From NCBI GenBank assembly GCA_963969395.1, contig OZ017804.1:4402001-4466000 (forward strand): a stretch of 64,000 nucleotides of DNA, given 5' to 3'. The translations under genes were made by a program, and so were the position numbers. The DNA is from Pseudoscleropodium purum (Eukaryota > Streptophyta > Bryopsida > Hypnales > Brachytheciaceae). Each line of letters opens with the position of its first letter. Position 1 is the first letter of the stretch. Below the pieces are notes generated by a model that searched no databases, was not told the origin of the DNA, and saw only the letters and a list, made by a program, of their open reading frames with translations. This document shows, piece after piece, positions 47,854 to 62,200 of this stretch.

Positions 47854-50800
47854 ATGAGCACTTCACAATCAAGTACTTTAATAGAACGATTTGATGGATC
47901 AAACTATACACCATGGTCAACCCGGATGGAGATGTATCTTATCTGAGAAGATACATGGGGCGTTGTTGACGGTTCTGAAATACGACCCACAACACCTACA
48001 AATCAACCGTCTTGGGATAAGAAAGATAGAAAAGCCAAAAGTGATATTCTTCTTTTTATGAAAGACCATTTATTAGTCCATGTTAAAACATTAAAAACTT
48101 CTAAAGAAGTTTGGGACACTTTAAAAATAAAATATCAAACGGCCAATCTTATTGGCAAGAATCGTATTACTCGCAAATTTTTCACAATAAAAATGCAAGA
48201 AGGTGATAGTATGGAAGCCCATATTAATCGCTTTTGTAATATGAAAGATGAATTGGCCACGGCTGGCACCACATTTTTGGATGCTGAAGCTGCAGCCAAT
48301 TTACTCGGATCCTTACCCACATCATATGCTGGCCTTATAATGGCACAAACTGGTCGAGTTGGCACATTTAATGAAACTATGCAATTGCTTCTTGAAGAAG
48401 ATTTAAGAAGAAAAGAAGAAGATTCTGACAAATCTTCTTCTGCCCTATTTGGAGGCCAACGCCTCTCTTCAATAAAGTCTCGTGGCCAACGACCACGACA
48501 ATTTGACAAATCTAATAACTATAAAAGAAAACCATTTAACAAATATAATAATCATTCTTCAAATTATAATCCAAATAATTATCAAAGAAAATCCTCAATA
48601 ACATGTTTCCATTGTGGAAAACCAGGACACCACATTCGAGATTGTCGTATTAAACTAGTAGAGGAAAAAAGATTTTGTCAATCAAATAATATAGCTTCCA
48701 ACGATAATGTATTATTTGTGACTTCTTTATCAGTTGATGTAAATGAAGAAGCGTGGTATGTTGATTTTGGGGCTTCTCAACACATGTGTTTTCTTTCTCG
48801 ATGCTTTCTAACACTAGAAAGCTTATCTAATAATGAATTTGTATATTTAGGGGATAATTCAAGTTGTCAAATTCTGGGCTTTGGAACTGTTGAAATTGTG
48901 CTCCCTACCAAAGAAATAAAACAAATTAATAATGTTCTTTATGTTCCCCAATTAAAAAAGAATTTAATTTCAGTGAGTCAAACAACTGATGCTGGCTATA
49001 CATTTATTTTTTCACCTCAACGATGTGTACTAATAGATAAAAAGCCAAATAATAAGGTTCTTGTTGTTTGCCAACGTGAAGGCCGATTGTATAAGATTGG
49101 CTCATCTCAATCTATTTTAACACAACCCTCCAAAGGCCTATGCCTTTTCAATACAAACAATCGTAAATTAGTAACATCCACTGACCTTTGGCATTTAAGG
49201 CTAGGTCATGTAGGTATACAAAAATTAAAATTAATGCAAACACACAACTTTGTAAATGGACTTACATTAGATAGAAATCCTAATTTAAGTTTTTGTTCTA
49301 GTTGTTTAGCTGGCAAACAACATAGACTTCCATTTTCCACTAAAGGTGGAACAAGAGCTACAGATCTTTTGGAACTTGTACATAGTGATGTTTGCGGTCC
49401 TATACAAACACCTTCTTGTAGTGGATCGTTATATTTTGTCACCTTCATTGATGACAAATCTCGTCGAACTGTTTATTTTCTACAACATAAAAATGAAGTT
49501 TTTTCAAATTTCAAACTGTTTAAAGCTTAAACAGAAAATTTTACGAATCTTAAGATTAAAATTTTACGAACCGATGGTGGTGGTGAATATACTTCTAAAA
49601 TATTTAACCAATTTTGTGAAACACATGGTATAATAAGGCAAACAACTACAGCTTATACTCCAGAGCAAAATGGAGTAGCGGAGCGAAAAAATCGCACTCT
49701 GGTTGAAAGTGCTCGTTCCATGCTTCAATTTGCTGGACTTGAAAATCGTTTTTGGGCTGAAGCTATAGCTACAGCTGTATATGTTCAAAATCGATTACCA
49801 ACTAACGCTGTTATTGATCATACACCTAAAGAACTTTGGACTGGAATAAAGCCCACAGTGTCTCATATACGAATATTTGGCTCTATTGCCTATATGCATG
49901 TTCCAACAGAAAAACGTCAAAAATTTGACTCTAAAAGTATTCCATGTATATTTATGGGCTATAGCCAAACATCTAAAGCATATCGCTTATATAATAAATT
50001 AACTCAAAAAATTACCATAAGCCATGATGTTGTATTTGATGAACCAGTTCAAATTATAAAAGATAGTGTAAGTACGGAAGGTCACCAAACTCCAATCCAA
50101 AATCATGACAATGATGTAAGACATTCCATCTTTTGGAAACCTGATGATTTGTCACTACCTCACATTCAAACAAATAAGACTCTTACAAACTCTCCAACTC
50201 CAACTCCATCTGATTTGGATAATGATGTACCTAATATATCTACTAGTATAAATGATAATCCTGATGTTAATTCTGATAATGATGAAATAGACAGCCCTCA
50301 AACTTCAAGTCCTACAACATCACTCCGACGTTCCACATGAAACCGCAAACCTACTTGGAAATTACAACAACAATATAACCTTCAGGTTATGGCTACCGAA
50401 CTTGCAGAAGATTCACCACAAACATTTAAAGAAGCTATGTCTGGTCCTAATGCTGATCATTGGCGTAAGGCTATACAAGCTGAGTATACATCTTTATTAC
50501 AAAATCAAACTTGGAAATTAACAAATCTACCCGAAGGACGAGTTGCAATCGGAAATAAATGGGTATTCCGTAAAAAATACCGTACAGACGGGTCTATTGA
50601 AAGGTATAAAGCTCGACTTGTTGCTAAGGGATATTCTCAAATCCCTGGTATTGATTATGATGATACTTTTTCCCCCGTGGTCAGACTATCCTCTATACGA
50701 GTATTATTAGCTCTAGCGGCGAAATATGATTTAGACATCATGCAAATGGACGTAATCACTGCGTTTCTACATGGTGATTTAGAAGAAGAAATTTATATGT

Positions 50801-51888
50801 GCCAACCTGAAGGATTCATAAAGAAAGGCAATGAATATTTAGTTTGTTTACTTTTAAAATCCCTTTATGGATTAAAACAATTTTCTAGGACTTGGTACCA
50901 TAAAATAGACTCTTACTTACTTTCTCTTGGATTTGTAAGGTGTAATGCGGATGGCAATGTGTACTATAAGAAAATTTCAAATGTCTTTATTGCTTTAGCA
51001 CTTTATGTTGATGATTTATTTATTTTCACAAATGATCCAAAAAGATATTGGATTGAAGTGAAAAACATGTTGGAATCAAAATTTCAAATGACTTATAAAC
51101 CTGGTTTTAATTACGGTCTTGGACTTGAAGTTGTTCGCAACCGTGCCATGAAAACAATTTTTATTCATCAATCAAAATACATAGATGATAAATTAAAACA
51201 ATTTCATATGGAGAATTGTAAACCTGTTGCCACTCCTATGGAAATTGGTCAAAAGTTTATTTCTTCTCCTAATACTTCTTCACCACATGATAATTTACAT
51301 GACTATTCAAATACCTTTCCTTATCAAGCAGCTGTTGGAAGTCTAGTTTTTGCTATGACCTGTACAAGACCAGATCTTTGTTATGCTGTTATGCGTGTTT
51401 CTCAACACTTACAAAATCCATTAGCTATTCACTGGATCGCCATTAAAAGGATTTTTCGCTATTTGAAAGGTACACAACACTTTGGTATTCTTTACAAAGG
51501 AGATGGAACATTGTCTAAACTAACTTTGACATCTTATTCTGATGCCGACTGGGCAGGAGATGTATCCGATAGAAAATCTACATCCGGTTATTTGTTTTTA
51601 CTTGCAAATGGGGCCGTAAGTTGGGCAAGTAAGAAACAAACTACTACAGCCTTATCTACAACTGAAGCGGAATACATAGCGACTACCTTAGCAGCAAAAG
51701 AAGCAATTTGGTTAAGGCGACTACTTGGCGATCTTGGAGAAGATCAAGATTATCCAACTACAATTTTTTGCGATAATCAAAGTGCAATCGCTTTAAGCGA
51801 AAATCCCAAATTTCACTCCAAATCTAAGCATAATGAAATGCAATTCATTATATCCGTGATCAAATATGTAGTAATGAACTTAAATTAG
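47854..51888 (+). pseudogene. Copia gag-pol polyprotein gene, broken
   Basis: One frame runs from ATG 47854 with in-frame stops at 47944-47946 (TGA), 49528-49530 (TAA) and 50338-50340 (TGA). A one-base loss near 51843-51847 ends it early at 51888, with the proper C-terminus continuing in another frame to about 51957. Domains in order: gag (IERFDGSNYTPW... through 48500), CCHC zinc knuckle (CFHCGKPGHHIRDC, about 48604-48645), protease (VDFGAS where DSGA is expected, about 48760), integrase zinc part (HLRLGHVG, CSSCLAGK) and core (DVCGP, TDGGGEY, PEQNGVAERKN), reverse transcriptase (YVDD near 51006) and RNase H (SDADWAGD, TTEAEYIA). The open stretches are long, so inactivation is recent. Confidence 0.95.
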
Positions 51889-52013
51889 AATATTGTAGTA
51901 CCGAAAACATGTATGCCGATTATCTTACTAAAGCTTTAGGAAAAGAAAAACATAAGTAGTGTATACAAAATTCTGGGATAGTAGATGAATATAGTATTTA
52001 GACTATTTAGTTT

Positions 52014-52022
52014 CAGGGGGAG
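52014..52022 (+). other. polypurine tract of the Copia element
   Basis: AGGGGGAG lies directly before the 3' LTR (TGTTAAGG at 52023) and is the expected plus-strand primer. Confidence 0.88.
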
Positions 52023-52157
52023 TGTTAAGGATATTGAAACTATTAGTCTATAACGTCACAACCCTTGGACTTATTTTAGTCTTAATTGTATAAAAGGTTG
52101 TTGCCTTACCTTTAATATATCATCATTTTATTATTACTTAGTTTTCGATTCTCATCA
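52023..52157 (+). repeat. 3' LTR
   Basis: 135 bp, matching the 5' LTR except for two substitutions (GGTTGTTGCC against GGCTATTGCC) and the 14-bp indel. TATAAAAGG lies at 52089-52097. Confidence 0.95.
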
Positions 52158-52162
52158 ATTAT
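52158..52162 (+). repeat. target-site duplication, right (ATTAT)
   Basis: Identical to 47212-47216. Confidence 0.92.
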
Positions 52163-54648
52163 AGCCTATAACATCGTGGTATAAACCACAATAACTGTAT
52201 CACTCTAAAACTAGAAAATCAACAAATTATGGTCATAGGCCTAAAGTTCAAATTGCTATAAAAATATTGAAGTTTATGAATTTTTCAAAATATTGAATTG
52301 GAGTGGAAATTGAACTTGATAAGCTTCAGTTCATCAATTGAACTCAAATTCAAAATATATAATTTATGTGGTTGAAATTTACATGAAGAGTAAATAGCAA
52401 GAAATAGCCAAAATACACTACTAATAAAGGTGATTTGTGGATTAATAAGCATCTTTTTCTTTAAAAAAATCAATCATATTTTAATGAGAGAATTGGTAAT
52501 ACTATTTACCATAATGTACTCAAACAACTTCCAAAAAAAATATTGGATAAACAAATGATTTTTTCCATCCTACATTTAGTGTTTGAGGCATCATTCCAAG
52601 GTTAAAACTTTGTAAGGTGAATCAAACTATTATTGCTATCCTTCTAGATTCTACCTTCATGTATCCATCAGATACATTTTAGAGGGAAAACATACACCAC
52701 AAGTTTATGAGGGCAAAATTGAGGAGTGTGGTGTAAATGAGCTAATTAGTTAATAGTTATCTTTTTTGTACAAACACAAAAAATACAAAGAAGATGGTTA
52801 ATCCATAAATGGTACACCAAACCCAAAGGGCTTGGTTTTTAGAGAAGTTTCACAAGTACTCTTCTAATACTCAATTAAATGTGCAATTTTTATATTATTC
52901 TCAAGACTAATCATCATGAGATGCATCTATCAATCTGTATCTTGGGTTTTGAATTACAATTTGAACTTGTGGTTTTTGCATTGAAATGTTAGATAAAAAA
53001 ATTTGAATTGTAGCTTTGAGGTTACCTATGGTCTCAAGAAGGACAAAAGCTCATTATTGATGGGTCATTTGAATAAGCTACATAAAGCCCATATAATTAT
53101 GGAAATATGACATATGGAACACTACATTACCTACATCTAGTAAATTAGAAGAAATCAATGAAAAATCATATCCAAAATTGAACACTTTTTGCCTCCTATT
53201 GCATACTAATTTAGTTTGTGCATCCATAGTTCATATCAAGTTGTATTTAGAACAACAATATACTAATACTAGCAATAGTACATGGATTAATAAGCTTGAC
53301 ATGATTGAGAATAATATTGCAAACTTCCATCGTCAATTTGGGTCTCATCAATCCATTGTGACTCAATGCTTTAGCTAAATTTATTATCGCTAATCAATTA
53401 TATAGAACACCTTTATAATCATTAGTTTATAATGATCTAGTTTGGATTTTGGTGACTTATTTTACAAGAGATGTGAACTTAATTTCTACATATAAATTTT
53501 TTTTTGATATATAATTCATGTGTATAAATTATTTTTTCTTACTACCAACATTTAACCTTTAACCAAGTTTGACTATAGTGGTATAGTAGGTGAATTTACT
53601 CAACACAATGGGAGGAAGTACAACAATATAACCATAGTTGGCATAGCAATGACTGTCCAACTATGCAATGGTGCACATACAATTATACAAAGTGCACTCA
53701 ATATCAAGAACAAAATCATCCTTTTATTTGCCATTACTAGAGTTGGATGAAGGATTATCACAACTAGTACCTTCGTGGGTCAAAGGGAGAGACAAACAAG
53801 AACATGTCTCATGGATGAAGGAAATCAACCAAACAATGACAAATACTATGGCTAGAAAGTAAGGAGCAAAGATTTAAAAAAAAAGATACAATGTGCATTT
53901 TGGAGCATTGGTACAAGCAGAGTTAGATACAAAAAAATAGTCTAGTCAAGAAGCAAAGAACATGTATTCATATTAGCACAATAAAAAATATATCTGCAGT
54001 ATAGAAAAAAAAAAAAAAGATTGTTGGAGATAAAAGATGGAGATACTTTGGAACAGAATAGGAAATCAATGAGCTCAAAAAAATTTTGAATTGAACTTGC
54101 AGTACATGCCTAAACTTCAAATACAGAAGCTTGATAGTAGGGAAGAGGTGCTCACAGATATTGTAGGTGGACATAAAAGGCCTCTAATTAATTATTATAT
54201 ACAACTCAATCAATAAAAACTACATATGAGTGAAAATGAACGAGGAGGCAAGAACAATCTAGTTCCAAAGCATACAAAGAAAAGTAACAAACAAACAAAA
54301 CGCATAGCTTATGGAGGCAATAATAAATGTAAAAGTACAAAAGACAATTCAATTTAGAGCTAGCCGAAGGAAAAGCTTTTGAGTATGATAGGCTCCCATC
54401 AAAATTCTTTCACTTGGCATCATGCATGGCATGGCATTTAAGACTTAATAAATCTTTATGAAGAATTGTAAACATTAGGAAAAATGTGAGCCCTATGGAG
54501 GGCCATTAAAAAATATGTTTTCGGCGCCCCACAATGCAATTACAAGAAAATAAAAATATATATATATATATTTTATTTTTTATTTATTTTTATTTTATAT
54601 ATATATATATTTTTTTTTTTTTTATTTTTTTTTTTATTTTTTTTTATT

Positions 54649-54679
<31 letters not shown>

Positions 54680-57600
54680 TTTATTTTTAATATTTGAAAA
54701 AAAATATTAAAAGAATAAAAAAATTATGAAAAATTATGAAAACTTGACGTGGCACAGGTAGTGCCACATTAGCAGGGTTCATTAAAAAATAAAAAATTGA
54801 GGAATTTCCTCTTTGATCATACCAAGGTAGTTGCGGGCAGTTTCAAATTGGCAGACCTTATAAGGCCTGAAATTTTTTGTAATGTTAGATTTTTCACTCT
54901 CCAAGCAAAAATCCAAGCTACAAGTATAGAGGCTTTTTTTTCCTAAGGGAAAGGTCAATTTGTCTATCGTTGATGTATCTAGGGTCACTTTTCAAGTAGT
55001 TTTGGATTTGAAACACATTTATTAGCCAATTCACTTATTATATCCAATTTCACACTTCACTATCCATTACCAATGGATACAAACACAATGTTGCAGTCCT
55101 AGTCCTGTCTAATCCTATCTAGAGGTATGGCAAATATTCTGGTGAAATAATTTGGATTGGAAATTTATCCAATAAACTATTTTACTAGCCTATTTACCAA
55201 GTTAGTGCAACATGTTCAATACACAATTCTATATATAGCAATTAATCCCAGTGTGCAAAGTATGCTAATGCTAGAATTAATTCTTATATTAATTGATTGA
55301 ATGTTCTTGGTAATGGCAATTTTCTAATCTAGTCAAGGCCTTTCTCTCATTTGATTAGCAATTTTATCCAACCTAATCACATATTTTCCAAAATCAATCA
55401 ATTAGCCAATCTCTCAATTCAGACTTATATATGCAAAAAGCAATTTATCTTTGAAACTCAAATATCACAATGAATACTTTAGGATAAAAAAATTCATCAC
55501 TCACTTATTAAAATGACAAATCTAATTACCAATTCAACCACTCTTCCACACAATTGATCACCATATCTTTACAATTACAATTTATCATTCTAAACAATTC
55601 AACTTCACAATGTTTAATACATATGAATTTTAAGATATCTTGGCAATTTGATTTTCTTTCACCTTATCTAGTTAATTCACAAACATGCATCTATATTATA
55701 ATCAATGTAAATGTCCATATAAATATATTTTATATTTTTTTACAACATCTTCAATCGACAATAACAACTTAACTTCTTCCATCTTTAATTTGCCAACTAC
55801 CCAACTTAGCTGACAACAAGGTAGGAATCACAACTTTCAATAGCCATGGCAATTTGCTTTCAAGTGAAGTGATTTATCAATCACCTATCTATCATACTAC
55901 ACAATTTGCCTTTGACATTCAAACTACAAGACTCTCATAGCCAAATAGCAATTTAAAAATTGGAATTTTTAAAAGGGATCTAGGGATCTACAAAGTGCAA
56001 GAATACAATCACAAGCAATTTCACAATATCTCACATAACACACACAATATTTGTAAACAAATTCAATTGAAGGAATACACTTATACATTGAGACATCAAT
56101 GAGCCATAATCTTCAAATATGCTTGGATATGAATTAAAGAAAAGAAAAAGAAAATTGCCCTTACATAATAGAATAGCCAAGGAAACATGAAAATTCCTCA
56201 ACTATTGGATCCAAAAAGGCATAAGACTAACTTACCACCATTCCTATCCTATCAAATTGCCCCTCCAAAATCACAAATAAATTCTTTTTATATTCTTAAG
56301 TAAATCTTAAGTTATTTGCCACTTCAAAACTAAATTCAAAAGTCTTCTTAATGTAAAAATTACTTAGAAGCAAAAATGGCAATTGGCCTAAAAGGCTTTC
56401 AGATTACAAGAATTCTAGGAGCAAAAAACACTTACCAAAACAATGAAGAAAGAGAAGTGATAGCATTGCTCCCCAAGACATTGGAAATTCTAATTGATTA
56501 TTGTATTGAACTCAATTTGTAAGCTATGGACTAAGCTTATGGCTCTTAAAATGCACTCACACATGATAACTTGGATTTGAGCTATATAACATGATTCATT
56601 GAGGAGAGAAGTATATTGAATATTAACAATTTTGTTATGAAGGATGGAGGCAATAGCCTAGGCAATGGAATCTAAGCAAAAAATGGCCTTGATACTATTA
56701 GATTTGGAAGAAGTGTTTGATAGAATCAATTGCAAACACTCTTCGAGCAAGCAATGATTCATTTGAGTTTCAATTTTGATTGAATGGAATGGATGTCTAT
56801 GACTTGGAAGTCATGTGCGATTCTACCACTTCCTATAACAATCGATGAAGTTCAAAGTGAGAAACAATAACCAACTATATCAACTAAGAAAAGAAAACAC
56901 AAATAAGAGTTCACAATATTGATGCTCTCAATCATGTTAATGACCAATTAGCATTGTGAACTTGACATATACTTATTATATACAACAAAATGGATCTTTT
57001 GGTAACTAGTGACAAAAGAAGAAAAATTCTTAGTAATGAAATGACCTATTAATATAGAGGCTTTGAAACACATTTATTACCATACCTTTAAAGGAAGATA
57101 AAATTATTATTATTATTTTTAAGATGCCAAAAAATAAATAAAATAGAAAAGAAAAACTACCAAATTTAACAAAAATTAAATGACAAAATTGTTGTAAAAA
57201 AAGAAAATGTTTAGTGCCAATCAAAAGGTTTAGACTAAAGTCCAATTAACATCTACCATCTAGAGAATTTCTGAGTTCAAATTTGAAAAAAACTAGATTG
57301 ACATTTCATGTGATTGAAGGGTGGAGTGGTTTTTTTTTATTAATATATCCATTGTCCATTATAAACCTTCAAAGGATATAGGATAATTTAACTATGAGTC
57401 GTTGAGCTTCTACTAATCCTAACCATTTACATACCCCACATGGATTGTTTTACCTCCTACCACACCATTTCTATAAATGACTTATTTTTTGCATCTTCAT
57501 TCATAACTTCTAATTGGCTTTTAAAGAGAGTGCTGAAAACAAGATGTTTTCTATGAATATATTCACAAATTTTGAAAAAATAAATTTCTATATGTCAAAG

Positions 57601-59286
57601 CTACTTTTCAAACTTGAATTAATTATTCGACAAGAATGTGCCAACCTTGCATCCAATGTACAGTACATGCAACCAAGTTGACCATTAGCACTAGAAACAA
57701 CATTTCAAGAATTCTTAATTAATTGGTTGTATAGAATACCATCATTTCTCTTATAGTGTGGAAGTCACTTAAATGTACTTTCAATGGATGTTGAAAATTC
57801 CGTCACCAGGGTATTTTTGACTTTTCTACAAGGGATGTTTACTCTATAGATTACCAATTAGTGTACTTATACAACTACTAAATTCATACCTTGGGTATGA
57901 ATTTGAACTATGAGAAAGATACCTTTCTAATTGAAGACCAACTTGAAAGTGATGTTCACTAAGTCTATATATCCTATTCTAAATGAAAAAAATTTGGCTC
58001 TCAATATTTTATTGGAGCTTAGAGTTTGGACATGAGCCATGGTCTTTTTGTTTTCTAAAGTTAGAATGACATAGTACCTTATTTGCACCATTATATTCAA
58101 ACACCATATTACATTGATTATTTTCATTATAAAATTCTCTTCAAATATTTATAGAAATTTCAAGTTTTCATTAAAAAAAACAAAAAACAAAGATGTTTCC
58201 AAGCATTATAAAAGGCAAAATTTTGTCTCTTGAAAAATAAATACAAAAACCTCATTAGATGTACTCCCTCAATCATGTAGTAGTAGTTTTGTTGTTATAG
58301 TAATGAAAGTATTAAAGATTCGACAATAATTTTTTAGGCATGTTACCATCAAATGATTGTAAAGAAAATCTATACTTTCTTCTTTCAATTCAGCAAAACA
58401 AATGGATGTGGTTATTAATGATAGTAAAAGAGAGATTGGAAAACAAGAAGTTGCAATAGCTACAACAAGTCATTGAAAAATAAAAAATAGGCTTCATAGA
58501 GAGGGAAGACTTTGTATGCAACTACCTTATTTTCTTTATGTGATTAGATTTTCACAAGAATCACTTGAAATTCAATAGATTCAACAAAAAGTTCAATGTC
58601 TTTTGGTCCTTGACATTGTCAACTTGCATTTGTTATATGAAATTTGATTTTCAAATTTTTAATCGGTTTATAAATTGGATAATAAAATAGACTTCTTCTC
58701 CTTCATTCCAATAGCTAATACCCCAAACAAAAGAAATCATCTTCAACCAAAAGATTAGATTTGAAATAAAAGGGACAAGTAATTCAGGACTAATGAAAAA
58801 TAAAAGAGACAAGTAATATAGGACAAAATGAGTTATTGCCAAATCAAAGTATATTAAGAAATAAACTCTCAAGTTTTAAGAAAATGACATACACCCATCC
58901 TTGTTGAATGAATAGATTCTTAATACAATCTTCATTCATGTTCCAACCATTGCAACAAATAATGAAGATTTCTCTTTTGCTAGAAAAGTGATGTTTGCAA
59001 AAAAATTGAAAAATAGAATAAATTCAAATTCAAATCTAAATCCCAATCAAAGTCTGGCAAAACACAAATAATAGTTTACAACTAAAGGAAATTGTTACCA
59101 TACCAAAAAGGTCTAACCTATGAAAAAGTATTGATCCAAGATAATAACAAAAATAAAAGCTTAAATTTCATGTAGTACATCCTAGCAAAGTTTCTACTTG
59201 CTTGGTAATATAACCTCACTCAATTGAAGAGATTGGTTGTGAGACTCAAAGCCTAAAACCATATTGCTACAATCTTTTGTAAGACA
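52163..59286. other. AT-rich intergenic DNA without a recognised gene
   Basis: The longest frames are about 70 codons and of low complexity. There is one MITE copy (54472-54885) with a large T-rich expansion. A 64-codon frame at 53668 (QLVPSWVKGRDKQEHVSWM) looks slightly protein-like, but I do not recognise it. The final 150-200 bases should hold the 3' UTR of the receptor kinase. Confidence 0.55.
54472..54885. mobile_element. MITE, family M copy 3 with internal T/A-rich expansion
   Basis: The left end reads ACATTAGGAAAAATGTGAGC. The reverse strand of the right end reads ACATTACAAAAAATTTCAGG, an inverted repeat. The core GTGGCAC-AGGTA-GTGCCAC is at 54749-54767. Between the left arm and the core, 54557-54690 is a (TA)n plus T(n)A microsatellite not present at that length in the other copies. 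Confidence 0.8.
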
Positions 59287-62200
59287 TTACAAAGAAGAAT
59301 TGGGTTTTGAGAAATGAAAACTAGATGATTCCATAGGATATGATGAGGTTAAATCTTCATTGTAGTCTTCCAATTCACAATCATCCACATCTTTGTTGCT
59401 AATGAGCATAGCAACAACTTCGGACATCGTTGGACGCCTCATCGCAATATGATACAAACATTGCAATCCAACTTTTACAACTTGCTCGAATTTGGCAGCT
59501 TCTATTGATGTCATTTCTTCAAGGGACTTGTCCCTTAAGATTGACAAATTGTCATTCACAAGCAATTCTCGAGCCTACACATCATCAAAATTCAACTCCA
59601 TTCACTCAATTGGAAAAAATCCTCAATGCCATTTCTACCTTCAACATTATACTTATAAGCATTGCATGATTGTACATTGATATATAGTAAAGACTCACCC
59701 ATTGCACCAAATACTGTTCAGTTGATGGAGACTTGAGATCAATGTTCCTTCGCCCACTCACAATCTCCAAGAGCAATATACCAAAACTAAACACATCAAG
59801 CTTGGAAGAAACTTGACCATAACACAAATATTCTGGTGCCATGTATCCCCTGGAAAAACTCACATTTGAAGACCTTGGTGAAGTTATGTAAAAAATAGTT
59901 CAAACTTTGAACAACACAAAGAGTGATAAAAACACGTAACTAACAATATTAATGTGTAAGTTCAAAAGAAAGGCTTACATAGTCCCAGCAACTTTGGATA
60001 CATTTATGTGAGTTTGTCCATCATCAAATGATGGGAAAAAAAGTGCTAAGCCAAAGTCTGCAATCTTGGGATTGAAGTGCTTGTCAAGGAGGATATTTTC
60101 GCCTTTGATGTCTCGATGAATTATGGCGGGTTCCACTTCTTCATGGAGGTATGCCAAACCTCGAGCAATTCCCAAGATGATATTGAACCGAGTTGACCAA
60201 TCAAGATTGTTGTTGCTTCTTGAATCTCCCCATAAGGCATCTGCAAGGTTTTTATTTTCTACAAATTCATGAACCAAAATCCTTTGGTTTTCTCTTATGC
60301 AACATCCCTTCAATTGCACCAAGTTGCGATGCTTGATATTGGATACCGTGATGATTTCACTTAGGAAATCTTGGATTCCTTGCTCCATACTTAATTTGGT
60401 CAATTTCTTTACAGCTACATGGCTTCCATCAGGGAGAACACCCTAATATACACCCATTATCAAAACACAAGGAAATTTAAAGAAACTCCAACATTGATCC
60501 ATCTCTTGTATAGGTTTGAGGATAATCTAACATTACTTTTTGTTGCATAAAAAATGAGTATCTATTATGCTAATGGACTATATATTTGCAAAAAAGAGAT
60601 ACCTAAAATATTTAAATTATGAACCAATATGAAATATAATTGACTTGAAGATAACTAATTTATATTCTAGAAATTGGGTCCTTGAAATTGAGTTAGACAT
60701 ACCTTATATACTATGCCAAATCCACCTCGTCCCAATTCATTTCTACTATGAAATTCTTGGGTGGCAACTTTCAACTCAGTAAATGAGTAGAGGTTGGGCT
60801 TCACATCTTTCTTATCAAGTTCTACAATATCCAACAATGTTTTCAAAATAAAGAAATATCTAAACAAGTTTTCAGTAGTAAATAATAGATGTAGTATATG
60901 GCCCAAGATATCAAATCAAACTTACCAATTTGGAATTCCCGCAATAAATAAATTTTCTTCTTCAACCTTTGGATCACAAAAAATGCCATAATAAAGGCAA
61001 ACACCACCACAGGGCTTACACTAGCAATGATAATTATTGGAATTTTGTTTGTCTTTTCGACAATTTTAGGTTCCTCTGCTATACACAATCACATCATATA
61101 GTTAGAAAAGACAAACTTTGATATATATTCCAATAAAGATTTTATTCAATTCCAAATTTGATGGCAAAAGATGTACTATTTTCTTCATAAAGAAATTTAA
61201 TGTGTAGATAAACCAAAGCATACATCAATTTTAGATAGAATTTAATCTACATAGTTGTAATCTTTGGCATTGATTACCTTCTATGGGTGACGATGCATTG
61301 AATCGACATACTATTCGTGATACTCTTGTTTTGAAACTTGGATTTGTACAAATTGGATTTCCTCCTAAGAAGATTTTATTATCTGACAAAACCCTTGATT
61401 CACTAAAGCATGATGAGGGATCATCAGAAGGATAAAATCCCTTGATATTGTTATCCAATAGTGAAATCAACTTGATTGCAGAATTTTGACATGAAATATT
61501 TGGCAAATGCAATTCCCTTGTAATATGGTTGAAATCCAAAATTCTGCACTCAAAACAACAATTATTGTATATCAATTTCTTTGAACTTTAAACTAGATAA
61601 ATTATGAAAATTTTGAAATTCATTTGATTTGTGGATTTATTTATGGTAATCATTAAAAATAAAATTACACAAATCTTTGAATGATAATTAACGTAATGTC
61701 TTTGTTAGTATACTACTTTCAACTAGACATCTCTTGAATTTATGCAAATTTGGTTTGTACACTAAGATTAAATTCATTGTTATATTCCTATTATAAATAA
61801 CTAAGTTTAAATACCATAAATCCATGATATTCATTAATTGATTTGAAACACATCATTCATTTTGCTCAAAACAATTGAAAGTGGCTCAGTAATCATGATG
61901 TTATCATGAAAGAAATGAATAACTTACATTTCTTCCAACTTTGGTAATCGTAATAGCCATTCTGGAAAGAATTGAAGTTTATTATTGCACATGGATCTAT
62001 ACACAAGTTGAAAAACATGGGTTATTTTCATTCCATTTGAATAGATTAAAAACCATAAAAACCAAATGTAATGAATAATATTAGCATTGTCTAATGAATA
62101 AATAAAACCCTCTAAAATGATATATATTTCATACGAGAACAACAATATAAATAAATAGTAATATATAAAAATCTTACATCTTTTGAATTGTTGAAATACT

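Larger units (their letters stand above)
47217..52157 (+). mobile_element. Ty1/Copia LTR retrotransposon, full-length, inactivated
   Basis: The 4.94-kb element has LTRs of 149 and 135 bp starting TGTTAAGG and ending TCATCA. It also has a primer-binding site, a gag-pol frame in Copia order (gag, protease, integrase, reverse transcriptase, RNase H), a polypurine tract and a perfect ATTAT duplication. The LTRs differ by two substitutions and one 14-bp indel, so the insertion is recent. Even so, gag-pol has three in-frame stops and a frameshift, so it cannot move on its own. The LTRs are very short for a plant Copia. Confidence 0.96.
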
